DNA of 51,392 bases, taken from contig PANU01000034.1 of assembly GCA_002707745.1 (NCBI GenBank), positions 1 through 51,392 on the forward strand. The letters are read 5' to 3'. The stretch comes from Flavobacteriaceae bacterium (GTDB lineage Bacteria > Bacteroidota > Bacteroidia > Flavobacteriales > Flavobacteriaceae). A model generated the notes under the pieces. The model was not told the origin of the DNA. It saw only the letters and a program-made list of their open reading frames with translations, and ran no database searches. Positions within the stretch are counted from its first letter, which is position 1, and every line of letters starts with the position of its first letter. A program made the translations under genes and the position numbers. Of this stretch, positions 1 through 8,285 are shown in pieces.

Positions 1-12
1 AAAAAAGGGTTA

Positions 13-390
13 ATGCGTCACTTTATACTGTTTTTGGTAGGAGCTGTGCTGCTTCTGGTAATTAATCTGGTGCTTAAAAAAGGTGAAAACTTTTTTATAA
101 AAGACTGGTCGGTCTGGGCTGTTTTGCTTTGGGTTTTTTTATTACTTATTCACGTTTTTAATGTTTTTGTAATGAACAAATTCATGGGCAAAGAGTGGGA
201 AAACCAACAACTAGAAAAACTAAAAAAACAACAAGAAACCCGAATCTCTCAACTTAAAAAACAAGCTGTGCAGGAAGTAACCGTAGACCAGGTTAAAGCT
301 AGCCGGGAAGCTGAAGCTTTAAACACCCCTTCGCAAACGCCCCAAGTAAAAAAAAACGATCCCAACTCTTTACCTCCAGAACAAGCATGA
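13..390 (+). CDS. 2TM domain-containing membrane protein
   Basis: A 125-residue protein with two hydrophobic helices near the N-terminus (about residues 3-21 and 33-54) joined by a short charged loop, then a Lys/Gln-rich, coiled-coil-like cytoplasmic tail ending in a Pro/Asn-rich stretch. This matches the small 2TM-domain family common in flavobacteria; its function is not known. The start ATG overlaps a TAA at 11-13, so an upstream gene may end there, but only 12 bases are visible. The stop overlaps the start of folA by four bases (ATGA), so the two are probably translated together. The family assignment is by pattern and the role is unknown. Confidence 0.8.
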   Translation: MRHFILFLVGAVLLLVINLVLKKGENFFIKDWSVWAVLLWVFLLLIHVFNVFVMNKFMGKEWENQQLEKLKKQQETRISQLKKQAVQEVTVDQVKASREAEALNTPSQTPQVKKNDPNSLPPEQA

Positions 391-869
391 TCACTATAAT
401 TGCAGCCGCAGGACAACACAACGAACTAGGAAAAGATAACGACCTGGTCTGGCATCTTCCAGACGATTTTAAAAGGTTTAAGCAACTCACAACAGGACAT
501 TACATTATCATGGGAAGAAAAACCTTTGAAAGCTTCCCCAAGCCATTACCCAATAGAACGCACCTAGTTATTACCAGAAATAAAGACTACAAAAAGCAAG
601 GAGCGGTTGTGGTACATTCTATAGATGAAGCATTGTTAAAAGCTGCAAGTGATCCGCAGCCTTTCATTATTGGTGGTGGCGAGATTTATACGATGGGAAT
701 GGAGGTAGCCGATAAAATTGAACTTACTCGTGTTCACGGTACTTTTGAGGCTGATACTTTTTTTCCGGAGATAGACAAATCTCAATGGGACCTTATTGCA
801 GAAGTTTCACATCCAAAAGACGAAAAGCACACGTATTCTTTTACGTATGAAACGTGGGTTAGGAAATAG
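387..869 (+). CDS. folA: Dihydrofolate reductase
   Basis: Reduces dihydrofolate to tetrahydrofolate with NADPH in the cytoplasm, feeding one-carbon metabolism and thymidylate synthesis. The 160-residue length is typical of bacterial DHFR. Visible signatures are the N-terminal strand with the Ala-rich turn, the segment LVWHLPDDFKRFK carrying the proton-donating Asp27 (same number as in E. coli), IMGRKTFES of the NADPH site, and IIGGGEIY before the last strands. It overlaps the 2TM gene by ATGA and is followed after 28 bases by the fructosamine kinase gene, so the three probably form one operon. Confidence 0.96.
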   Translation: MITIIAAAGQHNELGKDNDLVWHLPDDFKRFKQLTTGHYIIMGRKTFESFPKPLPNRTHLVITRNKDYKKQGAVVVHSIDEALLKAASDPQPFIIGGGEIYTMGMEVADKIELTRVHGTFEADTFFPEIDKSQWDLIAEVSHPKDEKHTYSFTYETWVRK

Positions 870-897
870 CCCATTAAGTCGTAGTCGCAATAAAATT

Positions 898-1752
898 ATG
901 TTAAGCATGCAAGCTACCCTAAAGGAAATAGCCGAAAAAAATTCATTAAAATTAAAAGAATTTAAACCACTTTCCGGAGGCGATATTAATACGGTGTATG
1001 CCCTGTATTGTCAACAGGGCAATTTTGTGATAAAGCTCAATAATGCATCAAGATTTCCCAAAATGTTTGAAACTGAAGCAAAAGGATTGCAACTCCTCGC
1101 CGCTTCCCATACTTTCAAAATTCCAGAGGTGTTGGCTTATGGTGCAACAAAGGGAACCTCCTATATTTTGTTAGAAAAGATTGAAAAAGGTGTAAAAACA
1201 AAGCATTTTTGGTCAATTTTTGCCGAAAACTTAGCCAAAATGCACAAAATAACCCAAAAATATTTTGGCTTACCGTATCCTAATTATATTGCCTCGCTTC
1301 CACAACCCAATTCCTGTGAAGCCACTTCTACGGATTTTTATATAAACCAGCGGTTGCAACCCCAATTTAACCTCGCCGCTAAAAATGGGTTTGCATTTAA
1401 AGATCTTGACTCCTTTTTTAACAAGGTTTCAGAATTAATACCGCAGGAAGCCCCATCTTTAATTCACGGGGATCTCTGGAATGGAAATTATCTGATTTCG
1501 GCAAACGGAACCCCGGTTTTAATAGATCCTACTGTTTCTTTTGCTCCCCGCGAAATGGATCTTGCAATGATGCAGTTATTCGGGGGTTTTCCACAGGAAG
1601 TATTTTCAGTTTACAATGAAGTTTTCCCGCTGGAAGATTCTTGGAAAGCCCGTATTCCTCTTTTTCAACTATACTATTTACTGGTACATCTCAATATTTT
1701 TGGAAGCGGGTATCTTCCGCAGGTTCAAAGAATTTTACAGGCTTTCAGTTAA
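898..1752 (+). CDS. Fructosamine kinase family protein
   Basis: A 284-residue member of the fructosamine-3-kinase/aminoglycoside phosphotransferase-like fold. Family members phosphorylate sugars attached to amines and so remove early glycation products from proteins; the exact substrate here is unknown. Visible features are the Gly-containing loop LSGGDINTVY, the ATP-site lysine in FVIKLN, the catalytic loop LIHGDLWNGN (His near residue 190) and the metal-binding region LIDPTVSFAPREMDLAM. The reading frame stays open upstream into folA, but the family N-terminus fits a start at 898 (or 907), just after the folA stop. No strong ribosome site is seen. Confidence 0.88.
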   Translation: MLSMQATLKEIAEKNSLKLKEFKPLSGGDINTVYALYCQQGNFVIKLNNASRFPKMFETEAKGLQLLAASHTFKIPEVLAYGATKGTSYILLEKIEKGVKTKHFWSIFAENLAKMHKITQKYFGLPYPNYIASLPQPNSCEATSTDFYINQRLQPQFNLAAKNGFAFKDLDSFFNKVSELIPQEAPSLIHGDLWNGNYLISANGTPVLIDPTVSFAPREMDLAMMQLFGGFPQEVFSVYNEVFPLEDSWKARIPLFQLYYLLVHLNIFGSGYLPQVQRILQAFS

Positions 1753-1832
1753 CAAAATTTTCAATATACTTTGGCAATTTCTTGGGGACAACCGGGCTAA
1801 GTTCTATGTATATTTAGATAAAACAAAAAACT

Positions 1833-2333
1833 ATGAGTCAAGAAAATTTATACAGCCAGAAGGCTATCGAAAAAATCAGAGATATTGCTATCGATGTAGA
1901 TATCTGTATGATGGCAACAAACCTTAGTGTACAACCTATAAGTGCTATACCTATGAGTACAAAAAAAGTAGATGAACAAGGTGCTATATGGTTTTTAAGC
2001 AATAAAAACAGCGATCACAATGCCGATATAATTAAAGACGATTCCACACAATTATTATACAGTGGCGGAAGTGACATGAAATTTTTAAGCGTTTACGGGT
2101 ATGCTGAAATTGTACATGACAGAGAAGTCATTAAAGAATTATTTTCCAGTACCGATGAAGCGTGGTTTAACGGAGAAGAAGACCCTAATATTACCGCTAT
2201 AAAGTTCACTCCTAAAGAAGCCGCATACTGGAGCAATGACGACAATAAAATTGTATCTCTCTTTAAATTAGCAAAAGCTGCTGTAAGTGGAGAGAAAGTA
2301 GACATGGGTACTTCAGGGAAAATCAAGGTTTAA
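1833..2333 (+). CDS. Pyridoxamine 5'-phosphate oxidase-like (general stress protein 26 type)
   Basis: A 166-residue single-domain split-barrel protein of the PNPOx-like superfamily, closest in pattern to general stress protein 26. Family members bind FMN or FAD. They are not biosynthetic PdxH, and their true substrate is mostly unknown. Visible features are the first strand with ICMMATN, the strand GAIWFLSNKNSDHNADI, and the C-terminal TPKEAAYW. The gene stands alone, 80 bases after the fructosamine kinase gene, with a possible -7 element TATATTTA at 1809-1816 and a terminator directly after it. The fold call is solid; the cellular role is inferred from the family name only. Confidence 0.85.
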   Translation: MSQENLYSQKAIEKIRDIAIDVDICMMATNLSVQPISAIPMSTKKVDEQGAIWFLSNKNSDHNADIIKDDSTQLLYSGGSDMKFLSVYGYAEIVHDREVIKELFSSTDEAWFNGEEDPNITAIKFTPKEAAYWSNDDNKIVSLFKLAKAAVSGEKVDMGTSGKIKV

Positions 2334-2351
2334 AAATACCATCTATACACC

Positions 2352-2387
2352 AATCCCTTTTTTGAGATTTCAGAAAGGGGATTTTTT
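2352..2387 (+). terminator. Intrinsic terminator after the stress-protein gene
   Basis: A hairpin with arms AATCCC and GGGATT, extended by T/A pairs, followed by six T. It separates the stress-protein gene from fabD. The T run reaches the ATG at 2388, which supports taking the later ATG at 2418 as the true fabD start. Confidence 0.75.
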
Positions 2388-2417
2388 ATGTTATTTTTAC
2401 CGTCTAAACCAACTACA

Positions 2418-3299
2418 ATGAAAGCATATATTTTCCCGGGACAGGGAGCCCAGTTTACAGGAATGGGGCAAGATCTTTACGAAACTTCAGCCAGAGCAAA
2501 AGAACTATTTCAACAAGCCAATGATGTGCTGGGCTTTGACATCACAAAAATTATGTTTGAAGGAACAGCAGATGAACTAAAGGAAACCAAGGTTACCCAA
2601 CCTGCAATTTTCCTGCATTCTACCATTTTAGCCAAAACAATGGGAGACTCGTTTAAACCAGCTATGGTTGCGGGTCATTCCTTAGGAGAAATTTCAGCTT
2701 TGGTAGCTAATAGAACCTTAGCTTTTAGTGATGGACTAACATTGGTATCCAAACGTGCACAGGCTATGCAAAAAGCCTGCGAACTGGAACCTTCAACGAT
2801 GGCTGCGGTACTTGGCCTGGAAGACCATCTGGTAGAAGCTATCTGTGCAGACACCCCGGGAACAGTAGTAGCCGCAAACTACAACTGTCCAGGACAATTA
2901 GTAATTTCGGGAGACATAAATGCCGTGAAACTGGCCTGCGAAAAACTTACGGAGGCAGGTGCAAAAAGAGCTTTAATACTTCCAGTAGGAGGAGCTTTTC
3001 ACAGTCCTCTTATGGAACCTGCACGGGAAGAATTGGCCGCAGCAATTAACGATACGGTTTTCACAGAACCTGCTTGCCCCATCTATCAAAATGTTTCTAC
3101 GTTTGCAGTAACCAATCCTGAAGATATTAAGAAAAACCTGATTTTTCAATTAACCGCTCCTGTAAAATGGACGCAGAGTATCCAAAACATGGTTAAAGAC
3201 GGGGGGACCGAATTTATTGAAGTAGGTCCCGGAAATGTATTACAGGGGTTAATGCGAAAAATAGACCGAAGCGTAAACGCCAGTAAAGCTGAAGTGTAA
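2418..3299 (+). CDS. fabD: Malonyl CoA-acyl carrier protein transacylase
   Basis: Moves the malonyl group from CoA to acyl carrier protein, the step that supplies extender units for type II fatty acid synthesis in the cytoplasm. The 293-residue product starts with the family hallmark YIFPGQGAQ. The nucleophile Ser88 sits in GHSLGE and the catalytic His195 in GAFHSPLM. An ATG 30 bases upstream (2388) is in frame, but it lies against the preceding terminator and would add residues before the normal beginning of the family. It is a single gene with its own terminator and no other fab genes beside it. Confidence 0.96.
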   Translation: MKAYIFPGQGAQFTGMGQDLYETSARAKELFQQANDVLGFDITKIMFEGTADELKETKVTQPAIFLHSTILAKTMGDSFKPAMVAGHSLGEISALVANRTLAFSDGLTLVSKRAQAMQKACELEPSTMAAVLGLEDHLVEAICADTPGTVVAANYNCPGQLVISGDINAVKLACEKLTEAGAKRALILPVGGAFHSPLMEPAREELAAAINDTVFTEPACPIYQNVSTFAVTNPEDIKKNLIFQLTAPVKWTQSIQNMVKDGGTEFIEVGPGNVLQGLMRKIDRSVNASKAEV

Positions 3300-3320
3300 T
3301 TACAGTAACGAATCAAACAA

Positions 3321-3354
3321 AAATCCCGAAGTTTTAAGCTTCGGGATTTTTTTA
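3321..3354 (+). terminator. Intrinsic terminator after fabD
   Basis: A perfect 11-bp hairpin (arms 3321-3331 and 3339-3349, 7-base loop) followed by a run of T. It lies 21 bases after the fabD stop. Confidence 0.92.
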
Positions 3355-3369
3355 TTTAAAAAGTTTGTT

Positions 3370-3561
3370 TTAAGCACTTATCCTGCATTCCTCACAATCT
3401 TTCACTTTTCCATAATAGGTTTCGCGATATTTGTGTAGTGTTTTTACAGGAATATTTAATAATGTTTTTTGAATGTACACTACTTTAGTAGTTAAAATCC
3501 CCATAGTTTCTGAAAATCTTTTTTCCTTCTTAGTCTTTCTTCGGACTGATACTAATTGCAT
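3370..3561 (-). CDS. Small conserved-looking protein of unknown function
   Basis: A 63-residue basic protein read from the ATG at 3561; a TTG eight codons upstream is the alternative. The N-terminal third is rich in Lys and Arg. The C-terminal part, with the pattern KTLHKYRETYYGKVKDCEEC, looks like a folded unit ending in a CxxC pair. It has no signal peptide or membrane segment. I recall similar short proteins in other flavobacteria but cannot name a family. It lies alone between the fabD terminator and galE, convergent with fabD. Codon use looks like coding DNA, but it could be a chance reading frame. Confidence 0.5.
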   Translation of the reverse strand: MQLVSVRRKTKKEKRFSETMGILTTKVVYIQKTLLNIPVKTLHKYRETYYGKVKDCEECRISA

Positions 3562-3665
3562 GACTTTTATTTGTTTATCCTGCAAAACAACGTATTACAA
3601 ATGAAAATTACAAGTTATTGCCGTTAAAGCTTTGCTAAGTCTTTGTTAAACATACAGTAAGGCTT

Positions 3666-4685
3666 TTACAGTCCGCGTACTTTTTTTTCCCATGCCCAGG
3701 CAGAGGCCAATGCATCTTTAAGATCCCGTGCGGCCTTCCAGCCTAGTTCTTCATTGGCTTTTTTGGTATCTGCATACACTGCCACTACATCTCCTGGACG
3801 ACGGTCTACAATTGTGTGATTTAATTTTTCACCAGTAACCTCTTCAAAAGCGTGCACTACTTCCAAAACACTGTTTCCCTGTCCAGTCCCTACATTAAAA
3901 ACACTGAATTTAGCCGTATTTTCTGCTCTTATTAATTTCTCAACAGCTTTAACGTGTGCTTCTGCAAGGTCTACAACATGTATGTAATCGCGAATACAAC
4001 TTCCATCTGGTGTATTATAATCGGCACCAAAAACCGATAGTTCTTTTCGGATTCCTGCTGCAGTTTGGGTAATAAATGGAACTAGGTTTTGAGGAACTCC
4101 TACTGGCAACTCTCCAATTAAGGCCGTTTTATGAGCCCCTACAGGATTAAAATAACGCAAAGCAATTGCTTTTAAAGCTGAGACATGGCATACATCCCTT
4201 ATAATCTCTTCACTAATTTGTTTAGTATTTCCGTAAGGAGAAGTAGCATCTTTAATAGGAGCCTCTTCGTTTATGGGAAGTGAATCTGGCTCGCCATAGA
4301 CGGTACAAGAAGAACTGAATATAAAGTTTGAAATATTATGCGCCTTACATTCCTGCAATAAATACACTAAAGAGTTAATATTATTTTCGTAATACAGTAA
4401 AGGTTTTTCTACACTTTCGCCAACAGCTTTACTAGCAGCAAAATGAATTACTCCATCCAGTGTATTGTGTTTCTGAAAAAAAGCCGCTACATCACTTTTA
4501 ATACGTAGGTCTAATCTTTCAAATACTGGCGGGGTTTTAGTAATTTCAGTAATTCCCTCCAGAACATCTATAGAGGTATTAGAAAGATTGTCGATGATTA
4601 CAACTTCATATCCGGCATTTTGCAATGCCACTACTGTATGCGACCCAATATACCCAAGACCACCTGTAACGAGTACTTTTTTCAT
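3666..4685 (-). CDS. galE: UDP-glucose 4-epimerase
   Basis: Interconverts UDP-glucose and UDP-galactose with bound NAD, supplying galactose for surface polysaccharides. The 339-residue protein is a short-chain dehydrogenase of the extended type: NAD-binding GGLGYIGSH at residues 8-16, the SSSCTVYG strand, and the catalytic pair Tyr151/Lys155 in YGNTK. The ending FNVGTGQGNSVLEVV and the GDVVAVYAD region are typical of GalE. It starts directly after the stop of the sugar aminotransferase with no gap, so the two are co-transcribed and likely serve the same sugar pathway. Confidence 0.95.
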   Translation of the reverse strand: MKKVLVTGGLGYIGSHTVVALQNAGYEVVIIDNLSNTSIDVLEGITEITKTPPVFERLDLRIKSDVAAFFQKHNTLDGVIHFAASKAVGESVEKPLLYYENNINSLVYLLQECKAHNISNFIFSSSCTVYGEPDSLPINEEAPIKDATSPYGNTKQISEEIIRDVCHVSALKAIALRYFNPVGAHKTALIGELPVGVPQNLVPFITQTAAGIRKELSVFGADYNTPDGSCIRDYIHVVDLAEAHVKAVEKLIRAENTAKFSVFNVGTGQGNSVLEVVHAFEEVTGEKLNHTIVDRRPGDVVAVYADTKKANEELGWKAARDLKDALASAWAWEKKVRGL

Positions 4686-5843
4686 CTATTTTGCAACAAA
4701 ATTAATAACTGTTTCAGTGATAAAGTTTATTTGCTCATCGTCCAGTTCTGTGTGCATAGGCAATGAAATCACTTCTTTTACTAACTGATTTGTAACAGCA
4801 AAATCTGCTTCTTTGTAACGCTGGTCCGCATAGGCTTTCTGTAGATGCAACGGAATTGGGTAATATACACCACAGGGAATATCATTTTCGTTAAGGTGCG
4901 CTACCAATGCATCTCTATTTGCATTGGTAATACGCAACGTATACTGGTGAAATACATGACAATCGCATACATCACAAACCGTACTGGCTGCATCACAAAA
5001 CCCAGTTGGGGTAATAATTCCTTCAACTCCTGTAAATGCTGTGGTGTACTTTCTAGCTGCATTTCTACGCGCTGCATTATAAGTATCCAGATGTGGCAAC
5101 TTTGCTCTTAAAATTGCAGCCTGAATAGAGTCCAATCTGGAGTTCACCCCAACCACATCATGATGATACCGAATATACATCCCGTGATTAACAATACCCC
5201 GAATGGTATGCGCCAACTCATCATCATTGGTAAAAATAGCACCTCCGTCACCATAGCAACCCAGGTTTTTTGAAGGAAAAAAGGAAGTAGAACCTACGTG
5301 CCCAATGCCTCCTGTTTTTGTTTTTGTACCATTTCTTGAAGTATAATTTGCTCCAATACCTTGCGCATTATCTTCAATTACGTATAAATTATGCGCTTCG
5401 GCAAGTTCCATAATGGCATCCATATTGGCAGCCAGACCAAATAAGTGCACAGGGACAATAGCCTTGGTGCGGGGGGTAATCGCCTTTTTAACCGCATTAA
5501 TATCTATATTAAAATTAATGGGATCTACATCTACCAAAACAGGAGTTAATTGTAGTAGCGCAATTACCTCAACGGTTGCAGCAAAGGTAAAGTCGGCAGT
5601 AATCACCTCGTCTCCAGGCTGTAAACCTAATCCCATCATTGCTATTTGCAATGCGTCTGTACCATTGGCACAAGGAATTACATGCTTTACACCCAGGTAA
5701 TCTTCCAGTTCTTTTTGAAAGGCATGAACCTCTGGCCCATTTATAAATGCTGTAGATTCAATTACTTCAAGAACAGATGTATTTACTTGTTCTTTTATAT
5801 GTTCGTATTGGCCCTTTAAGTCGACCATTTGTATTTTTTTCAT
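4686..5843 (-). CDS. DegT/DnrJ/EryC1/StrS family sugar aminotransferase
   Basis: A 385-residue PLP enzyme of the family that transaminates keto-sugars bound to nucleotides, used to make amino sugars for O-antigen or glycoprotein glycans. The N-terminus has VDLKGQYEHIK. Asp158 in IEDNAQ would hold the PLP ring nitrogen, and Lys192 in FFPSKNLGCYGDGG is the PLP lysine. The start at 5843 is chosen because family members begin near MVDLKGQY; a reading frame 13 codons longer exists. Odd point: a cluster of five Cys lies just before HVFHQYTLR. It is followed without a gap by galE. The exact sugar substrate cannot be read from sequence. Confidence 0.9.
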   Translation of the reverse strand: MKKIQMVDLKGQYEHIKEQVNTSVLEVIESTAFINGPEVHAFQKELEDYLGVKHVIPCANGTDALQIAMMGLGLQPGDEVITADFTFAATVEVIALLQLTPVLVDVDPINFNIDINAVKKAITPRTKAIVPVHLFGLAANMDAIMELAEAHNLYVIEDNAQGIGANYTSRNGTKTKTGGIGHVGSTSFFPSKNLGCYGDGGAIFTNDDELAHTIRGIVNHGMYIRYHHDVVGVNSRLDSIQAAILRAKLPHLDTYNAARRNAARKYTTAFTGVEGIITPTGFCDAASTVCDVCDCHVFHQYTLRITNANRDALVAHLNENDIPCGVYYPIPLHLQKAYADQRYKEADFAVTNQLVKEVISLPMHTELDDEQINFITETVINFVAK

Positions 5844-5979
5844 GCGTTTGTCCCGATACAACGGGTATTTATTTCTATCCACAAAAGCAGATATTGTTAC
5901 TGTACTCTTTGAAATTCGCTTTGGTAAAAATACGAAAAACCCTAAGCCTTGCCATATTATTTATAGATTAACAGAAGCT

Positions 5980-6003
5980 GCGCTAAATTTGCTAATTTAG
6001 CGC
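5980..6003 (+). promoter_or_regulatory. waaA promoter embedded in a perfect palindrome
   Basis: The element TAAATTTG at 5984-5991 fits the Bacteroidota -7 consensus and lies 16 bases before the waaA GTG. It sits inside a perfect inverted repeat: GCGCTAAATT at 5980-5989, a 4-base spacer, then its exact complement at 5994-6003. Transcription would begin within the repeat, so a DNA-level operator is more likely than an RNA hairpin. No -33 element is evident. Confidence 0.55.
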
Positions 6004-6006
6004 CCT

Positions 6007-7251
6007 GTGGGTACACTTTACAACATAGCAACCTATATCATGAGTTTTTTTCTCTGGCTCTCGCAGGGCTTTAGTAAAAAAATGAAGCTTTTTATACAGG
6101 GTAGACAGCAAACTTTTGCTGTTTTAAAAGAAAAAATTACACCTACAGACGAAACAGTATGGTTTCACTGTGCCTCTTTAGGTGAGTTTGAACAGGGCCT
6201 CCCTATTATGGAAGCTATAAAAAAACACTATCCAACATATAAAATAATAGTTTCGTTCTTTTCACCATCGGGCTATGAGATTAAAAAAAACACCCCTATT
6301 GCCGATGCAGTGGTCTATTTACCCATGGACACTCGTGCCAGCGCACGTAAGTTTGTAGCACTAGCACATCCTACAATGGCATTTTTTGTTAAATATGAGT
6401 TTTGGCCTAATTATCTTTTTCAGCTAAAAGAACACAAAGTACATACGTTGTTAATTTCTGGTGTTTTTCGAGAGAATCAGGTTTTTTTTAAATCCTATGG
6501 AAATTTTATGCGAAAAGCTTTACGCTGTTTTGACCATATTTTTGTTCAGAATAAAAACTCGGAAGTATTGCTAAAAGATATTGGCATCACGAATGTTACA
6601 GTAAGCGGAGATACTAGATTCGACAGAGTTTCACACCAAATTGAACAAGACAATACCTTAAAATTTATGGATGAATTTAAAGGAGATTCACTTTGTGTGG
6701 TATGCGGAAGTACCTGGCCCGAGGATGAAACCGTACTACTTCCATTTATTAATACTTCAGCAACTATAAAATTTGTAATTGCCCCCCATAAAATGGATAT
6801 AGGGAAAATTGACGCCTTTCAGAAAAAAATAAAACTCCCTACACTAAAATATACACAACTTAAAGATACAGGTGCAACCCTAGCTTCAACATCTGTACTA
6901 CTAGTGGACACTATTGGCTTACTTACCAAAATTTACAGTTATGCAGATATTGCCTATGTAGGTGGGGCAATGGGCAACGAAGGGCTGCACAACATACTGG
7001 AACCCGCTACTTTTGGAGTCCCTGTGGTAATTGGTAAAAATTTTGATGATTTCCCTGAAGCCGAAAGACTGCAATCTTTAGCAGGACTTTTCAGTATTAA
7101 AAATGCTGAAGAATGTACGCAAATCCTAACAAAACTAGCAAAAAACGCAGCTTTTAGAGACAAAGCAGGAATGATTGCCGGACATTTTGTAAACAGCAAT
7201 ACAGGTGCTACACATATGGTATTAAATTATTTTAAAGACAACCAAAACTAG
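6007..7251 (+). CDS. waaA: 3-deoxy-D-manno-octulosonic acid (Kdo) transferase
   Basis: Attaches Kdo from CMP-Kdo to lipid A precursor at the inner membrane, starting the LPS inner core. The 414-residue protein has a short N-terminal membrane anchor (about residues 3-20), then a GT-B glycosyltransferase fold. WFHCASLGEFEQG carries the family's catalytic glutamate. ISGVFRENQVFF, AYVGGAMGNEGLHNILEP and GVPVVIGKNFDDFPEA belong to the CMP-Kdo-binding half. The start is GTG at 6007; no nearby ATG gives the complete anchor, since the next one at 6040 would cut it. The end lies 10 bases from the convergent DUF2461 gene. Confidence 0.93.
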   Translation: MGTLYNIATYIMSFFLWLSQGFSKKMKLFIQGRQQTFAVLKEKITPTDETVWFHCASLGEFEQGLPIMEAIKKHYPTYKIIVSFFSPSGYEIKKNTPIADAVVYLPMDTRASARKFVALAHPTMAFFVKYEFWPNYLFQLKEHKVHTLLISGVFRENQVFFKSYGNFMRKALRCFDHIFVQNKNSEVLLKDIGITNVTVSGDTRFDRVSHQIEQDNTLKFMDEFKGDSLCVVCGSTWPEDETVLLPFINTSATIKFVIAPHKMDIGKIDAFQKKIKLPTLKYTQLKDTGATLASTSVLLVDTIGLLTKIYSYADIAYVGGAMGNEGLHNILEPATFGVPVVIGKNFDDFPEAERLQSLAGLFSIKNAEECTQILTKLAKNAAFRDKAGMIAGHFVNSNTGATHMVLNYFKDNQN

Positions 7252-7261
7252 TTTTGAAAGT

Positions 7262-7915
7262 CTAAACAGTTACTGCCGTATTTAAATACCGCCTAAATGG
7301 AAGCATTTCTTTGTATATAGTAATTACTTTAGCTTCAAAATCGTTTTTAAGTACTTCCTCCTGCGTAAGTTGAACTGACACCGCAAAGGACTTCCTGCGT
7401 AATAAAGCTATATGCCTGTGGTCTTGAGAAAATCCTTTTGGAGCAGTTTTTAAGGAAGTGTCTTCCACCATTTCGCCAAATAGTGCTTTAAAACTCTTTT
7501 TTTGAAGTATGTGCGCTAACGCTTCACCATTATAATCAATTGCCTGCCGAATACTTTTTAAAATTTTTGATGAAGGGTGCCAATAGCCTCCGCCAATAAA
7601 ATTTTCATGAATCCCTAAATGGATATAAAAATCACCTTGCTTGCGTACCTGGTCTAAACCAGCCCCAAAATGATCCTTATATACGGGCTTATTGGGATGA
7701 AATAGTAAGTTATTATTAATACGGTTTATAGCCTTCCTCCCTGGAGTATCAAAATAATCTGGGTCTGTCTGGGCTAATTTCACATTCATGGCATCTAACC
7801 ATTCCATATAAAAATTGCGCACATTATGGTACTCATCCCTGTGTGCATCCATCCATTCTTTGTTATTGTTTTTATGAAGTTTACCTAAAAAGGCATACAA
7901 TTTAGAGAAGCTCAT
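7262..7915 (-). CDS. DUF2461 domain-containing protein
   Basis: A 217-residue soluble protein of the DUF2461/TIGR02453 family. The N-terminus LYAFLGKLHKNNNKEWMDAHRDEY corresponds to the family opening in which an Asn-Asn-Lys-Glu-Trp segment follows the first helix. GRKAINRINNNLLFHPNKPVYKDHFG and FIGGGYWHPSSKILKSIRQAID are also family-like. Family members are widespread and mostly uncharacterised. The ATG at 7915 gives full family length. It is convergent with waaA, with only 10 bases between the stops, and divergent from the lipoprotein cluster. Confidence 0.88.
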   Translation of the reverse strand: MSFSKLYAFLGKLHKNNNKEWMDAHRDEYHNVRNFYMEWLDAMNVKLAQTDPDYFDTPGRKAINRINNNLLFHPNKPVYKDHFGAGLDQVRKQGDFYIHLGIHENFIGGGYWHPSSKILKSIRQAIDYNGEALAHILQKKSFKALFGEMVEDTSLKTAPKGFSQDHRHIALLRRKSFAVSVQLTQEEVLKNDFEAKVITIYKEMLPFRRYLNTAVTV

Positions 7916-7999
7916 GTTTTTATTTTAAAACTACACAAACAAAAACCCGTGCTACAAAACTTTAATAAAACTTTACGATTCACCAAATGTTAAAATATG

Positions 8000-8007
8000 T
8001 AGCTTTG
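8000..8007 (+). promoter_or_regulatory. -7 promoter element of the acidic lipoprotein cluster
   Basis: TAGCTTTG matches TAnnTTTG and lies 29 bases before the ATG at 8036. No convincing -33 TTTG is present. It could drive all three small genes that follow, which are separated by only 25 and 18 bases. Confidence 0.55.
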
Positions 8008-8035
8008 TTTTATAATTTAACGCAAACCACACCCT

Positions 8036-8260
8036 ATGAAAAAAATAATGATTTTGGCATCCCTGTTCTTTGCAATGGCAACCACCACTTCTTGTAGAGA
8101 AACGAAAACCGAAACAAAAGAGGTAATAGTTGAAAGAGAAGTTGAAGTAGAAAAAAGTGACGATGACGGCGGAATCCTTGAACGTGCCGCCAAAGAAGTT
8201 GACAAAGAAGTTAACGAAGAAATTAACGAGGAAATCGACAAAATTGGAAACGACGATTAA
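8036..8260 (+). CDS. Small acidic lipoprotein, paralogue 1
   Basis: A 74-residue predicted lipoprotein. A Lys-Lys start and hydrophobic core lead to a lipobox ending at Cys20, followed by Arg-Glu-Thr. The mature part is almost only charged residues: a run of Thr/Glu/Lys, then alternating Val/Glu, then Glu-Val-Asn repeats such as EVNEEINEEID, likely an amphipathic helix. It is the first of three tandem genes with the same Cys-Arg-Asp/Glu-Thr start. Acidic residues right after the lipid Cys resemble the surface-export signals of Bacteroidota lipoproteins, so it may face outward; this is inferred. No function is known. Confidence 0.82.
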   Translation: MKKIMILASLFFAMATTTSCRETKTETKEVIVEREVEVEKSDDDGGILERAAKEVDKEVNEEINEEIDKIGNDD

Positions 8261-8285
8261 TTAAACCAACAATAAAACAATCATT

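Noticed and set aside
796-897. Upstream extension of the fructosamine kinase gene into folA
   Set aside because: The added 34 residues overlap folA in another frame and do not look like the family's N-terminus.
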